The notes under the pieces: model-generated
What the model saw: the letters and a program-made list of their open reading frames with translations, nothing else
Told to the model about the DNA's origin: nothing
The model's database searches: none
Part shown: positions 49,901-62,600 of the stretch, one piece after another
Numbering within the stretch: the first letter of the stretch is position 1
How the letters are laid out: every line of letters begins with the position of its first letter
Position numbers and translations under genes: made by a program
DNA from: Strigops habroptila
Lineage: Eukaryota; Chordata; Aves; Psittaciformes; Psittacidae
Length of the DNA: 64,000 nucleotides
Direction: 5' to 3'
Assembly: GCF_004027225.2 (NCBI RefSeq)
Contig: NC_046358.1
Coordinates: 63,721,528-63,785,527 of the forward strand

Positions 49901-51496
49901 AGAGAAATAACAGGATAACTAGGACTGTGGCCTCCACTGAAAGCAGTCACAGGAAAGGCAAAGGGCATGTTTACACTGGTACCAGCATGACGTGGCAGAA
50001 GAATTTTCCCACATGATATTTCAGCAGAAGATCATACTAGAGGAGTACAGAGCCTCCCAAAAAGAGCAACAGCAATTGCTGAAAACAATGCTCCTGCACA
50101 TCTAATCCAACAGCATACATTGGTAACAATGAAGATCAGCAATTGTGGATTTATTAGAAGTATAGTAACAACAGAGTGGTGACAGAATGGAAGAGTAGGA
50201 AACTGGGTGTCCCAGGATGTGGGAATGAGTAAGATGATAACAAATGGGTGACCCAGAGACACCAACTGAAATGTCAGAGACAGCATTACTTAAAAGCCAG
50301 GACAAAGTAAGTTTCTCTTCAGCTGGCATGTAACAGTAACCAATGATCAAGCAGCACAATGAAACCCTGAATTTATGTGAGACATGAAATATTGAAGGAC
50401 GGAGAAGGAGGTCTCAGGGCAACCAACATTAATTAGTGAAACTATTGAAAGACAATTTAAAGACTCAAAGGACAAACTGCAGAGCGACTGACAACACTGC
50501 CCCAGTAAATTATGGGATCTATTGTAGAAATGGTTTTTAGCTGATACCCAGTCATCTGAAGAGATGGTAGAGAATGAGCAATGATCAAGAGAATTGCACA
50601 CAATACTGGACATCAGCACCTGGGATACATACAAAGATACATATGGAAGGCGGCATCAGGGGAACTGAGAATTTTGTAGGAATGGGTTAGGAAAGAAGAA
50701 AGGTCTACTGTAACAGTCAAGTGAATGAAAGATCTCATGAGGCATTGAAGAACAACCGGTAGATCAGTGTAGAGGTCCCAGCTTGAGAAGTATAATTTCC
50801 TCAGTCATTCTACCATGAAAGATACTCAGAACCCATGAAATAACATCTTCTGCAGAAGAAATAATCAAGTGAGGAAGCTGAAATTTTTTTCCTTTCACAT
50901 TGCAAAAATGCAACCTCCTCCCTCTATTTGTTCTTGGCAAGAGATATGAACAGTGAATATGCCTGATATAATGGCATAAAACACTAATGCCTGGGAGTTT
51001 AGTCACTTTTCATACACCTCAAGAAGCCTGGAATTGGCTTAGAGGGTGAAACCACAGCCATGTAAATCTGGCATGGCACAGACACCTTATGGTGAACAGC
51101 CTATTGACCTCTGGAGGTTAGGAAAATGCAAAGTTGCAAAAAAACATTTTTACAAAGGGAAAGCACTGGAGGAGGTCAAATTAAAGTATTCTCCATAGCA
51201 CAAATGTTGCACTTAATGAAACTGAAGTCTTCATTTCTACTTTCAGAATGTAGCAGACTCATTAAAATAATTATTCAAAGTATCCCTGCCTAACTAACTG
51301 AAATCAAAATGCATCTTTGGATGTGTCCTGATAGAAATAACATGAGAGTTTGAATATTTGTGATTCTCACTCTTGATTAAGCTTTCCTTCAAATCTTACT
51401 TTTAGTTTCTGTCTGACACAATTTGATAGAATTTGGGCACAGTACACATTTGATGTCTAATTAACACTAGACCTTGGTTGCTGTCTGAAAAAAGCA

Positions 51497-51840
51497 CCCT
51501 GTGTAGGCGAGCACTTTGTGTGTGAGAAATGACTCAGACGCAGGCAGAAGTAAACACGCTTGTTGATTCAATAAGAGACAAGTGAATTCCAGACAAGCGG
51601 AGGCTTTTATTTCTTGGACAAGGAGAAATAGTGTCAAGGAAAATCAATTCGACATGGGAGTCACGTTCAGAACTGCATTTGTAGGTAAGGGGACAGTGCA
51701 TTTCCAAGCACGTTGGATGAGAGCCTGTGCCCGATTGGCTTTGAGAGCAGTATGGGTGGCACTTACTTGTTGCTTCCCCTCCAGCCATGTCTGTGTGGGC
51801 CAGCCACAAAGACGAGCTATTCCCTATCAACTGAAGTGTG
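51497..51840 (-). mobile_element. Candidate retroviral LTR (R-U5 like), borders not fixed
   Basis: On the - strand there is an AATAAA (51606-51611) followed at once by agcctccgcttgtctgg, which looks like a retroviral polyA/R region. A CCAAT box lies about 120 bp upstream (plus strand attgg near 51735). CpG dinucleotides are denser than in the surrounding DNA, which suggests recent arrival. The segment would end in CA at about 51501-51502. I could not find matching target duplications, so the ends are uncertain. A chance CpG-rich unique segment remains possible. Confidence 0.35.
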
Positions 51841-52161
51841 GGATCTTAAAAAGAAATTGAGTTGCTTCTAGCTATAGCACTGGCTCAGAAGAAATATTTT
51901 ATGCAACACTTGGCAGGAGAGATGATATGGCAAACATTAAATATAGAAAAAGAAATCAGAGTTTATAAGGTTGAGGTGAAAGAGAAAGCATAAACTGCAA
52001 TGAAGACAAGGAAAACCACATGTACTAAGATCAAATAATGGGGGGACAGGAAGACTGTCTTTCAGAAAAAGAAACATTTCAAAAACGTAAGCATGAGGCT
52101 CCCAAAATAAATCTATGATTGATTGCTTAAAAGGAAGAAAAAGACTCTCACTTTCAAATTT

Positions 52162-52177
52162 AAAAAAAAAAAAAAAA
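52162..52177 (+). repeat. Homopolymer A tract (16)
   Basis: A 16-base A run. A related A-rich tract lies at about 52325-52336, and three copies of ttaaaaac lie at 52241-52266. Together they make 52160-52340 a low-complexity patch. Confidence 0.75.
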
Positions 52178-54087
52178 GGATTTTCTTAATTGTAGATAAT
52201 TAATACTTCTATTAATATTTGGAGCCTTGGAAAGTCTCTCTTAAAAACTTAAAAACTCTTAAAAACTGGAGCAGTGAGATACTACTCAGAGTGAGTTAGA
52301 GAGAGAAAATCTAATGAGAAATTAAAAAAAAAAAAATGAGGTTTCCTTACAAAAAATACACAAATTTAAAACAGAACCCTAAGTACAAAAGGAATTAATT
52401 TTACCTGGACTTTTAAGATTCTCCTAATTTACATTCCTTTAAGTCATTTACAGAGTGCATTAATGCAGAGTGATCATCCATTTAGATTTTGTCACTGAAT
52501 TCAGCTAATCTTGGGTTTCACCATGCAAATGTGTGTGGGCTGCACGCGAACACGCTCGTGTTACAGCATTGCCGAAGTACATGAAAATGTTCTTTTGAAC
52601 CCTAAAGTGCCATCTGTTTTCCAGCTATTTTCTCAAGGCTCATTCTGTCTCTCCCAGTTCCCTGAATAACAGCCTCTAAACAGTCAAAAGAAACTATTTC
52701 GTGCAACCAAGTTAAAAAAAAAAACAATCCACCTTTACCTACAGAATTCTTCTCACTGCCTGCCAATGGAAGGGATGCGCATGTGTCACACACACATGTA
52801 CATCTGGCCCCGCTTGATTTGACGTCACATGCATCCAACTGCAGCAATGTCTATGTTTCCCTAACTCTGCCTGGATTCTTTCTTCTTAACATTCCAAACT
52901 GCTTCAAACAGCTACTTTCAAGTGCATGCAAGATTAATACAGAAGCTGGAGTTAAAATATTTAATGTGCTTCCTTCATTGTGCATCCGTATCCTCAGGGA
53001 TACCAGTACAGCAGACCCAGCAAGAACTTCCCTGCAGTTGTGATCTTTGTAATATTTGTCTCAAAAGTGACGGTAGGCCACTTTTTTTTGCCTCATTAAA
53101 ATAAAGATGCTGCCAGGTCCCTTATTGGTAAAAAATGTGACCCATAACTTTTTAAATTGTGTGTTTAAGATTTTTTTTATGTACCCAGCATCCAAAATTA
53201 ATTTCAGTTGAGACAGATATAGCAACGTCCTCAAGTTGGCTGTTAGTATTTCAGTTTAATGTGTTAAGTCCAAAGTCATAATACTGTGGAGGAAAAAACC
53301 CAAACCAGAAACCTCAACATTAAAGCATAACCCTGATAGGCGCTTTTAAACATTCTTCCCAGTTGACTACAGACCTGAGGCTTGAGCAGGTCAGTGAGAC
53401 AGAGTGGATCAAGAACTGAATGTGTGGTTGTCAGTTATTCCAGTTTGTATGACTGACCTTTCCAAGATCTTGAGAAATTAATTCCATGGATGCACTCTTT
53501 TTTCTTACACTACCCTTCCACCTACTTTGTCTAATGTGATCATCTGAAAACCTAAAACAGGTCAGCTTTTAGTATAAGTTTTTACAACATCTAACATAAG
53601 AGACCTGATCTTGGTTAGGTCCTGCAGACTTTACTGCGAATTAGAACACATAATGTTAATAAAGTAATAAAACAGAACTACCCCATTTTCTTATAGTGCA
53701 AGTCAAAGGTTTGCAAAAACATCATCACTCTGTCCTAACCTTTAAACAAACAGATATCTAACAGAATAATTTATTCAGAAATTCCACATTTCAGGATTTT
53801 TTGTGATTGGATCTGGTTGTAACCATTTTATTTTCAACCCTTTTTTAGTGAAACAGCTACTTTTCATAGCTATGCATCCTATGCTACAAATTAACACTCC
53901 TTAAAATAGAAAATGTTGTTGCCTGGAGTACCAAAAAGCCAGGCACAAAATGAAGTACCTTTTAGGATAGTATAAAGGCTTACTGAGTCACAAGATTAAA
54001 AACCTAGTCAGCAACGTTAAGGTATGGTAGCGTCAGCTATCATTTATGTGAAGGAAAAATGATGACCACCTGAGGGATCATGCTTAC

Positions 54088-54131
54088 CTGTTCATTAATA
54101 AATCTCTGAAGAGCATCACTCTCATGAGTTT
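54088..54131 (-). other. Exon-like segment inside the probable GAS2 intron
   Basis: Read on the - strand, a strong acceptor (tttatttatttctcag) and a strong donor (CAG then gtaagc) bracket 44 nt. Two of the three frames are open. One reads T-H-E-S-D-A-L-Q-R-F-I-N-E-Q. The sequence does not match GAS2. It could be a cassette exon, a non-coding RNA exon or a decoy. Confidence 0.25.
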
Positions 54132-55291
54132 CTGAGAAATAAATAAAGAAAAGGCATGCCTAGGTTCATCACAGTACAGTTGTTTAGCATGACTTGTTAA
54201 AAAAAAAAGACTCCCAACTCAAAAACAAATCCACCAAACCCATCAGGATTGCAATTATAAAGAAAATCACAAGGAGGCAGACAAACACCAGAATCAATTA
54301 AATGTGTGAGGAAAAGGAACAAGAAAGGATGTTCAGGGCAAATGAAGATCTCTCAAAGGATGGTTAGAACTTTTCCACTTGCTTGTGTAATGAAAACTAA
54401 TTAAAACTAAAAATACTGAGCAGATTACAAGGAACTGAATGCTACGCATTTCATATTTGCAGATTTATCTTTGTGAAGAAGAAAAAAATACTTGACACTG
54501 TAGAGGTCTTCTGCAGTGATCAGAATAATCAGCATTAGTACCTGCCTCATTTGGTTTGACACTAGCAAGTAGATGAAAATCTGAGGTGTTTGATAGACTG
54601 AGGAAAGGAGGCCCACACAACAGCAGCATGCCGTCTATCTTAGCTGTGAAGATAGAGACCACAAAGACTGTATGCTCAAAATATCATTTCTAATGGATCA
54701 CTGGAAACAGAGGAAAATCTTGTATCTTGATTTAAGCCAGAGCACATACCCATAATTTCAAGCACAGATACCTGAAAGGGTAGGCATGTCCCTATTTTTA
54801 ATTTCCATTCAGGCTTACCTTCAGTATGAAGAGATTTAAAAAAAAAAAAAACAACCAAAAACATTATTTCTCTCCTTGTATCCACATATTTGATTTCCAA
54901 AAGCTGAATCATGTCACAAGTAGCAATCACAGAAGAACTGTTATACTGAACTTGATGCTGATGGCAACAGCTCCTACCTCGTGTCTGGGCTTATATATCC
55001 ACCATGAAAAGCTTGCTGCTGTACCAAGGGAAGTTCTCACACCATAATGTTCACTGCTGCATCTAGTAGCATCTCTGTATCACCTTCAATCTGTGCTATA
55101 TTGAGATGACATGGCCTTTGGAATTTACATAGAAGTTTTACATCTTTTTCCATGAAAGCAACAATAAGACTAGAACACAAACCCTATTAAAGCACTCTTT
55201 AGTGAAGGCCCCATCAGAAGAATGCTGGTCAGATTTGTATTTTCTGGACATTCTCAGAATAATCTTCACACTTTCAGGTGCAGCAGTTGCC

Positions 55292-55313
55292 TTTTTTTTT
55301 TTTTTTTTTTTTT
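55292..55313 (+). repeat. Homopolymer T tract (22)
   Basis: Twenty-two uninterrupted T bases, the longest homopolymer in the window. A processed pseudogene tail on the - strand was considered, but no coding similarity adjoins it. Confidence 0.8.
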
Positions 55314-58300
55314 ATGAAAAGCTTAATACTACCTTTATTACTCAGATTTTTTATCTATATGTAGTATTACCTTCAGGACTGGCAGAGTGCTGGGGTGTTT
55401 GATTCAACCCATAGGAGTAAATAATATACAGTGACTATAATACCATTTAACTTCCTCAAATTTATGAGAAATGTAGGTTTAATTATAAGCTCCAAGACAT
55501 ACTTTTCACATGACCTTCAGTAAGTAAATATATTGTAATTCTGTACTTCAAGTTTCTAGGATGGGCATAACAAGACTTATTTTTTCCATTTCTTCTGAGT
55601 ACAGGCTTGCTGGCTATTCAAAGATAGGATCTTTGCATATATGTGGATAAAACACCAACATTAGCTCTGGTTGAAATTAAAAGCAGAAGACTAACACACG
55701 CGTCATCACGACTCCTCACTGAACACTTGCAGATGAAATTGGTCTGTGCTCATAATTATTGAGCCGCCTACATGTGCCTGAAGATTCAGCAACTATAGCA
55801 CACAATTTCCACATTCACTAAGCCCCATCTCACTGCAACTGCAGCTTATTAAAAATATTAAATAAATTGAAAAAAAATCTACAAATAAACACAAAATAAC
55901 ACCACCAACACGATGCACCACAATGATGATAGTTACGAAGCGTAATTCAAGTGAGGCATTTAAAACTGGGGAAGCCTGGGGAGATCACATGCCAAACCCC
56001 AGAAATTATTCAAGAGGAGCTGTAATATGCTTACAATCTATTTATTCCTATACCAAAGAACTAATGTTCGTTTAAAAAGCTTTTACAAGCAATACAATAT
56101 ACCAGCCAGGCATAAAGCCATTTGACCTTGGTTGCTTAGTGATCCTAGAATAGAGATGTAAAGAAATTCATTGGGCCTTTATTCCGACTAATTCAAAAGA
56201 TTACATGCTATTGTTTAGTCTTATCATCAAATATATGTAACAATATGGTCTGTTACAAGGAAACTATTCCTTTATACTATCCTTTATGAAAACAACTTAT
56301 TAAAATGTGGTTACATTGAAGATACTGCTTACAAGAGCTCTTCTAATAGCAACAGGAATTAATAAACACTACTGAGGTACATTTATCGTGTTTAAGGATG
56401 CATTACATTTCAATAATTTAATCCATCTATTTTTTCCTCCATCTATCCTTTACAGGATGTTTTTTTTCTTTTTTTTCCTTCACTTTCCACAGCCTGCAAG
56501 CTTTAGGGAAATCTGCTCTCTCCACTATAGGCAACAGAAAATTAAAATATCCCAAAGAATGGAAGCACAAAGAAACAGTACAGGAACAGAGAAGAGTGCA
56601 AGCCTTCTCTTTGCAAGTGCATCATGGCAATCCAGTACTCCAAAATGCAAGGAGAAGAAAACAGGGAACTGTTCTAGCCCCAGTCTCCTACTTCACTGGT
56701 ATTCTGAGGCCAGAATATTCCTCAAATAGGTACAATATAATTTTAGTACCAGTCCTGTAAGGACTATTGCTTAACATTTACCTTAAGGTGAAAGACTGCA
56801 CATGTTGTGGAGTAATAAGCATGCTGCTAACTCACATTCTAAAAGTAACTTGATTAATTTGCCCCAAAACATAAGTAGCATCATCTAACTCCACAGAGAT
56901 GTAAATTAATTCCCAATATACTGAAACAGATCTAGTCTGACTCTCTTCCAAAAAGTTCTTCACTGCAAGCCACGGAGTGAAGGCTTGGCCTCCAATTGCT
57001 TCCCCCCACTGTGTAGTGCAGCAGGAGCTATAATCCTGTCTCCTCCCACTCATGCTTTCTCTGGTAGGAATGTTTCCACTACTCCAGTCTCCTTCCCTTG
57101 GCGAGTTGCAGGAGAGCACCACATTGCATTAAGCACCTTACACCCTCACTACTTATCGTAAGCAGTAAGGAACTCTGGGCTCCAAATCAATGTTACTCCT
57201 GCCTCATCTGGGGTAGGTCATGTACATAGAGATAGGTACATAGACAGAAGGACAAATAATGGACAGAACAGTTAAGAAGTGAAAAATACTTTTTTCTTTC
57301 TTTTTTCATATTTATACAGTTCCACCTCTACAGCTCCATTCAACCAGGTATCCTTTTCCTCTTTAAAAAAATGCCCTCCTACATTCATAAACCCTGTAGG
57401 CAGAGCATGGTAAGGTAAAAAACATGACTTGACCAACATTTAAGATTAAAGGTCATGATATGCATATGTCTGTATCTCCTCTATTTAATGTCATCTATCA
57501 GATAAACAGTAGTTAACAACTGATATTTAGCAATACTTAATTATACTGAATACCAGTATATTATACAATCATATGTATTTGATTAATTCCAGCTTTATAT
57601 GGGCTTTTTTACTGGTACAGCAGTTGTCTTTGGAAAATGCATCCTTTGTATATTTTATTACACTCTCTTTCACACTATCTTTCCATCTTAGTCCTGAGTG
57701 CCAGCAAGTCTCTGCACTGTGATTGTCCTATGGCCTCACTCTAATGTCAATTCACAAAAAAAATTGATCCATCTCTCTTTTAGCAACACTGTGTTCTCAC
57801 TGACAAATTCCAGCTCAATTTGCCTTTACATATGTGGTACTGTCTAAACAGAAACAATTTTTAGTTTTATGTGAATTGGAATTAAGTAACACAATGAGGG
57901 AATAAACATTATCTGCAAAACCTAAGGTCCCAAGAAGTACACACAATGCCAAATCTAACCTACAGTATAACTGCTTACCTTGACCTATGACTGCAAGTGC
58001 CACAGCTATAGCTTTTACGGGAAAATTATCTCAGAGAAGAATCTTTTGGTTACTTTATAACAGAGATAAAAGGCTTATAGTAAAAATAACAGTGAGCTGG
58101 CAAAATTCAGATAAACATTCCTGCAACCATCCTAGATTGATTTTATTTACAAAAATTGTTCAAGATTCTCTAAGACACTTGTGCAAAGCACAAATAGCCC
58201 ATGCTACTGGTTGGCTTCCTCTAATGTGCTTCAGATTCCTTCTGTTTTACGATACTCAGTTCTACTGGAAGCCTTAGTCCACATGCTTTTAGATAGGATC

Positions 58301-59656
58301 TAACAGTCAAAGAACACAAAGGTGTCAAGATTTGTTTTCCACAGCCTTATATATGAGCAGTTCAGGGTAACACCAAAATTATGAAAATAGTCACAGATGT
58401 CCCAAAGTAAGATGCAGAGATTTGGAAACTGCCTCCTACCTCCATCCCTTGGTTTTTAAATCAGCAGAGCTACATGCATAACCAAGAAAATTACATTTTG
58501 AAAGTAGAATCTAGAGACAGATTATTTTATCATATCTTGCTTGAATTAAGACTAGATATTACTCTTTTAAATGAACAGGCCCGAAATAAACTTCTTTAAT
58601 TCTATGGGTTTAATTAAAATGTCTTCTAATTTACACTGGTGTAATGAGGGGAGACTGAGGGTAGCATGATTTCAATAATATTTATACTTAGGCTTAATTT
58701 CCTTTATATAGGACAAAGCATCCCCTCTAAGTTTTTAAAATTATGTCAGTGTAAGTCTATGGGGTATGATGTTACAACGTTGGAATGAAATTATGTCACT
58801 GCAAATGTATGAAAGCAACATTGTAAGTAACGAACCAAAGCTATACTAATGTGTTAAACTGTGAAAATGACCTAAATGGAATCAATAACTTGGCATAAAA
58901 TTAAGATATTTCAGACCAAAAATTATTCATCTGAGACTGCAAACATCAGTTTTGACTATAGATCCATATATATATATTTGGCTGTAGAGCCCAAACTAGT
59001 CAAGTACAATCTGTAGTATATTACTTAAATTCAAATCCACCATAGTTCAAGTGACTGCAGCATGCATGGGAGTCTTTGAGCCAAATTCAGTCAGAGTATA
59101 AATAGTACTGGAAATTACATACCAGGTATAAATGGAGACAAGCACAAATGGTTGGAAATTTTTAACTAGCAGGTTAAGTGGACAAAATTTATTCCTGATA
59201 CAATGTGGAAGCAGGAAATCCACATCTGGTCACTCTCCCAGCTTCTAAAAACAGACATCCAAATGCAAATCGGGTGATTTAATTGCACTGATGAGGGCAG
59301 CATAAGCACAAATAACATATGATGACATGGCTGAGCAATATTTCACTATTACCAACTTCTCTTGCTCCACCTTTTTCCTTTCTTTTGGGGATCAGATTAG
59401 CACAGATTTATCATCTCGAATTGAATTTTCAATGTATCTGAATCTAAAATGGGTTCACTCTGAAATTAGTACCATAGGGAAATGAAGGATCTGCATTTCA
59501 GCTTACAAAATACATGAATTTTACATGTTCAATTTGACCATTTCACACATAACTCCTTTGTCACCGTCATTTCACCCATTTTTGGACCTTCTTACCAGCA
59601 CCCCATACATAGTCTGACACTATTGCTCCATCAATACTGAACATAACTGGACATAC

Positions 59657-59679
59657 AAGTTACAGTAAGTTACAGTAAG
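59657..59679 (+). repeat. 10-nt tandem duplication
   Basis: The unit aagttacagt occurs twice in tandem and is followed by a partial third copy. Confidence 0.7.
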
Positions 59680-62600
59680 AAATCTTTCTAATATTCTAAC
59701 CTGTACACAGATGAATCATCTGAGTTTGGATTTTTGTTTTCTTTTAAAATAGTTTAGCCCAAAGTGAAATGCAGCTGAAATCAGTTTCATCTAATTTGAT
59801 GTGTTACATGAGCTTATGTTGATTTTTTAACTGTTTTGACCCAGGACCATACATTTTACATGGACATGAAACTGCCAAGATTTACCAGTTTGGTAAATTT
59901 GGGCGATAAAAGAGAAAATACTGATGCTTTTGTTCTCCTCAGCCCTACTTTGATAGCACATCTGATATTAACTTTGTGCCCAATCCTCACTTTTCCATGA
60001 GACAGATCCAGGAAAAATCCTGGTAATACTATCACTTTTGTTCTGCAGAATTCCAAGTTTATCTTTGGAATGTGTTCCAGGACGGTTTACTGTACTGTAT
60101 TTTTATGACACTTGTGACTGGCTGACCAGTTGCCAAGCCCTGAAATCCATATAAGAGCTGTGAGTGCTACCAACAAAAGCCACTTCCTTGGTGTTGAAGT
60201 GAAGATAAAGAACCGATGGGGTCGAGGGGAGAAGTAGTCAGACTTAAACAGTGCACAGATTTCTTGTGTGCTGTTTTTCTTTGGTATATTTAATAATCTT
60301 AGGACTCTGATAAGTCTCCTGACACAGGAATGAATTATTTAAAGTTAGTATTAGTAATTTAGTTTAGTTTTGATAGCTGCCAGCTGTAACCTGATGGCAC
60401 TTAGATTTAGTCACATGGAAATCCCCTGTTGTATATATTCTAGTATGTTGGATCTCTTTGCACTCATCAGTTTTATATCTTTCCACAAATACCAAAAGAA
60501 AGATCTTTTTAGGTTCTGGCAAACATCTTGGAATGGGAAAATGTGCTAGTTGCCAAAAAGGCACTGATTACTGTAACAGAGTAGCCTGGAGTTTCTATCC
60601 TTTCCTTTTAATATGTAAACTTGTTTCTGATTTAGAACCGACTCTCCTGGCAAAGGTGTTTTCTCAGTGCTAGTTCATGTACAGCAAGACTTTCTGTGAC
60701 TCTGTTGCCTTAAAGTACACAAAGCAAGTTTCACTTACTTGGAAGCACAAACAAATTTTGTACCATTAGTCCTACATCGCAGGAGATACATAGGGATAGA
60801 AACAGTACTTCTACTGCTTGTATGCTTTTTAACTGTGATTTCAATAGCAGGAACTATGGAAAACTTCTTTAAAAAGAAGTCTAACAAAAGGAAGAACTAC
60901 TTTTTAACAAATCAAATATGGAAGGATCAAGCAATCAAGGATAGTTGCATACTTCAATACTTCATCCTTAGATCTCACTTCCTTCAGAGAAGTGCTTTTT
61001 GCTTACTGTCAGCATAATAGATTTTCCTGATTTTCCTTTGACAATTGTGCTCCTATTCCTTTAATAATTGTGCTCCAATCAAGAATTTAATGGACGTTTA
61101 CACGATGACCTTGCCATTTATTAAGGCAATCAGGTGATGCTCCAGTAAAGCCTGAAAAAGCTTGGAATGCTATGGAAGCATTATTGGCTCAAAATTCCTG
61201 GCTAAAATTCCTTCAGAAGTATTCTCTCTCACTCATTGCTGCCACATCTGAACTGTGGGATAGGACACACAATGTTCTGCATCTGTATGGTTCACCCTGG
61301 CCACGTCTTAATCCATGAGAAAGCAAGACTTTTTTTAATCTTCTCTCTCCTTTTTCAGATTTCCATAGAAGACAAGACACAACAGCTCTAGCTGCATATT
61401 CAACTGGACATTCAAGAAACCCCATGAGTCCAAAATTACATCTACTTCATTATCTAAACATAGTCAGAACTTACTAGAAGGAGCTGCTGCTGCAGTTCCA
61501 AAAAATCTTAGTTGAATCTACAGGTCTGTTAATTCCCTAAAGCCTTATTATGATCCCTTAGTCCACCTACAGTGAAATAAGTTATTATTAAATATATATA
61601 ATCTAAACACAAAGCATGACAGTTCCTAACTTCTTGAAATCACAGACTGAAATTATACAAATTTAACATATTAAACTTAGACAGTGAAAATGTACGAGTG
61701 CATCTTTTCATATGAGATGCTAAAGGCCAAAGTCTTCATGCTCAGTCCTGCAATGAAATCCATTGCATGACAAGTTACTAAGCCATATCTCCTTGAAAGC
61801 AGAACATGATGGCTTGTATCTTATGAACAAAAATCAGGTCTCACTCCAGTGTACTGTCTGAGATATCAGTTTCCCCTGCCACTGGGGAGATTAATTCCTA
61901 CTGAACCCTTGTGCACTGATAGTTGCCTTCATAGTGTCTCTCACCATATGCTGTTTTAATTGATTCTTTTCACTATAGTGTACATGTTCTGCAAAACAGT
62001 CTGACTAGATTTGAAAGTAGCATATAGACAAAAATATTTCCAATTAAGAGCCAAAACGAAGAAGATTTAATCAACATGCCCTTCTCAGATTTACAGTATT
62101 TAAAGAGCACAGTTCTCCCTTTTAATTCACTCACCCAGATAATAGGTATCCCAAAACTGTAAGAAAAGCAGATTGAATGTCACTGCCCTTGAATATTTTA
62201 AAATATTTTAAAAGGCATATTGAAATGAAAGAGAGAAAATACTAAAAACCAAACTGTGCAATTGCACAGATTGCTCTGCAAGGTGGGGATATGGCAGGGA
62301 CAGACAACAGCAAGAGGAGGAGCTACACTCGGGTCAGTCCATGCGTTCAAGTGATCAGCTTATGTGTATAAGCAGAAGGTCAGCTAGCCTGAACTCGCTT
62401 GAAGCCACAGGCATTCTGTGGAGCAGTTAGGGCAGTAAGCCTGCCTTTAGGATAGATTAAGAGCTATTTCACAGAAGGAAAATATCTAACCTTGGGAGAT
62501 TGAGGGAATAACTACAAACCAATGACAAACATTGGTGGAGGAGTGGTGAATGTCAAGCAGGAGAGTATTTCCAGATTTGAACTGATTTATCTTCTTATCC

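Noticed and set aside
57976-58032. Exon-like stretch on the minus strand with donor gtaagc, frame NFPVKAIAVALAVIGQG
   Set aside because: The acceptor is weak, an alternative acceptor leaves only 12 nt, and it matches neither GAS2 nor a family I know.
60739-61017. 92-codon frame with a hydrophobic segment
   Set aside because: Lysine/leucine-rich low-complexity composition typical of AT-rich DNA, with no known match.
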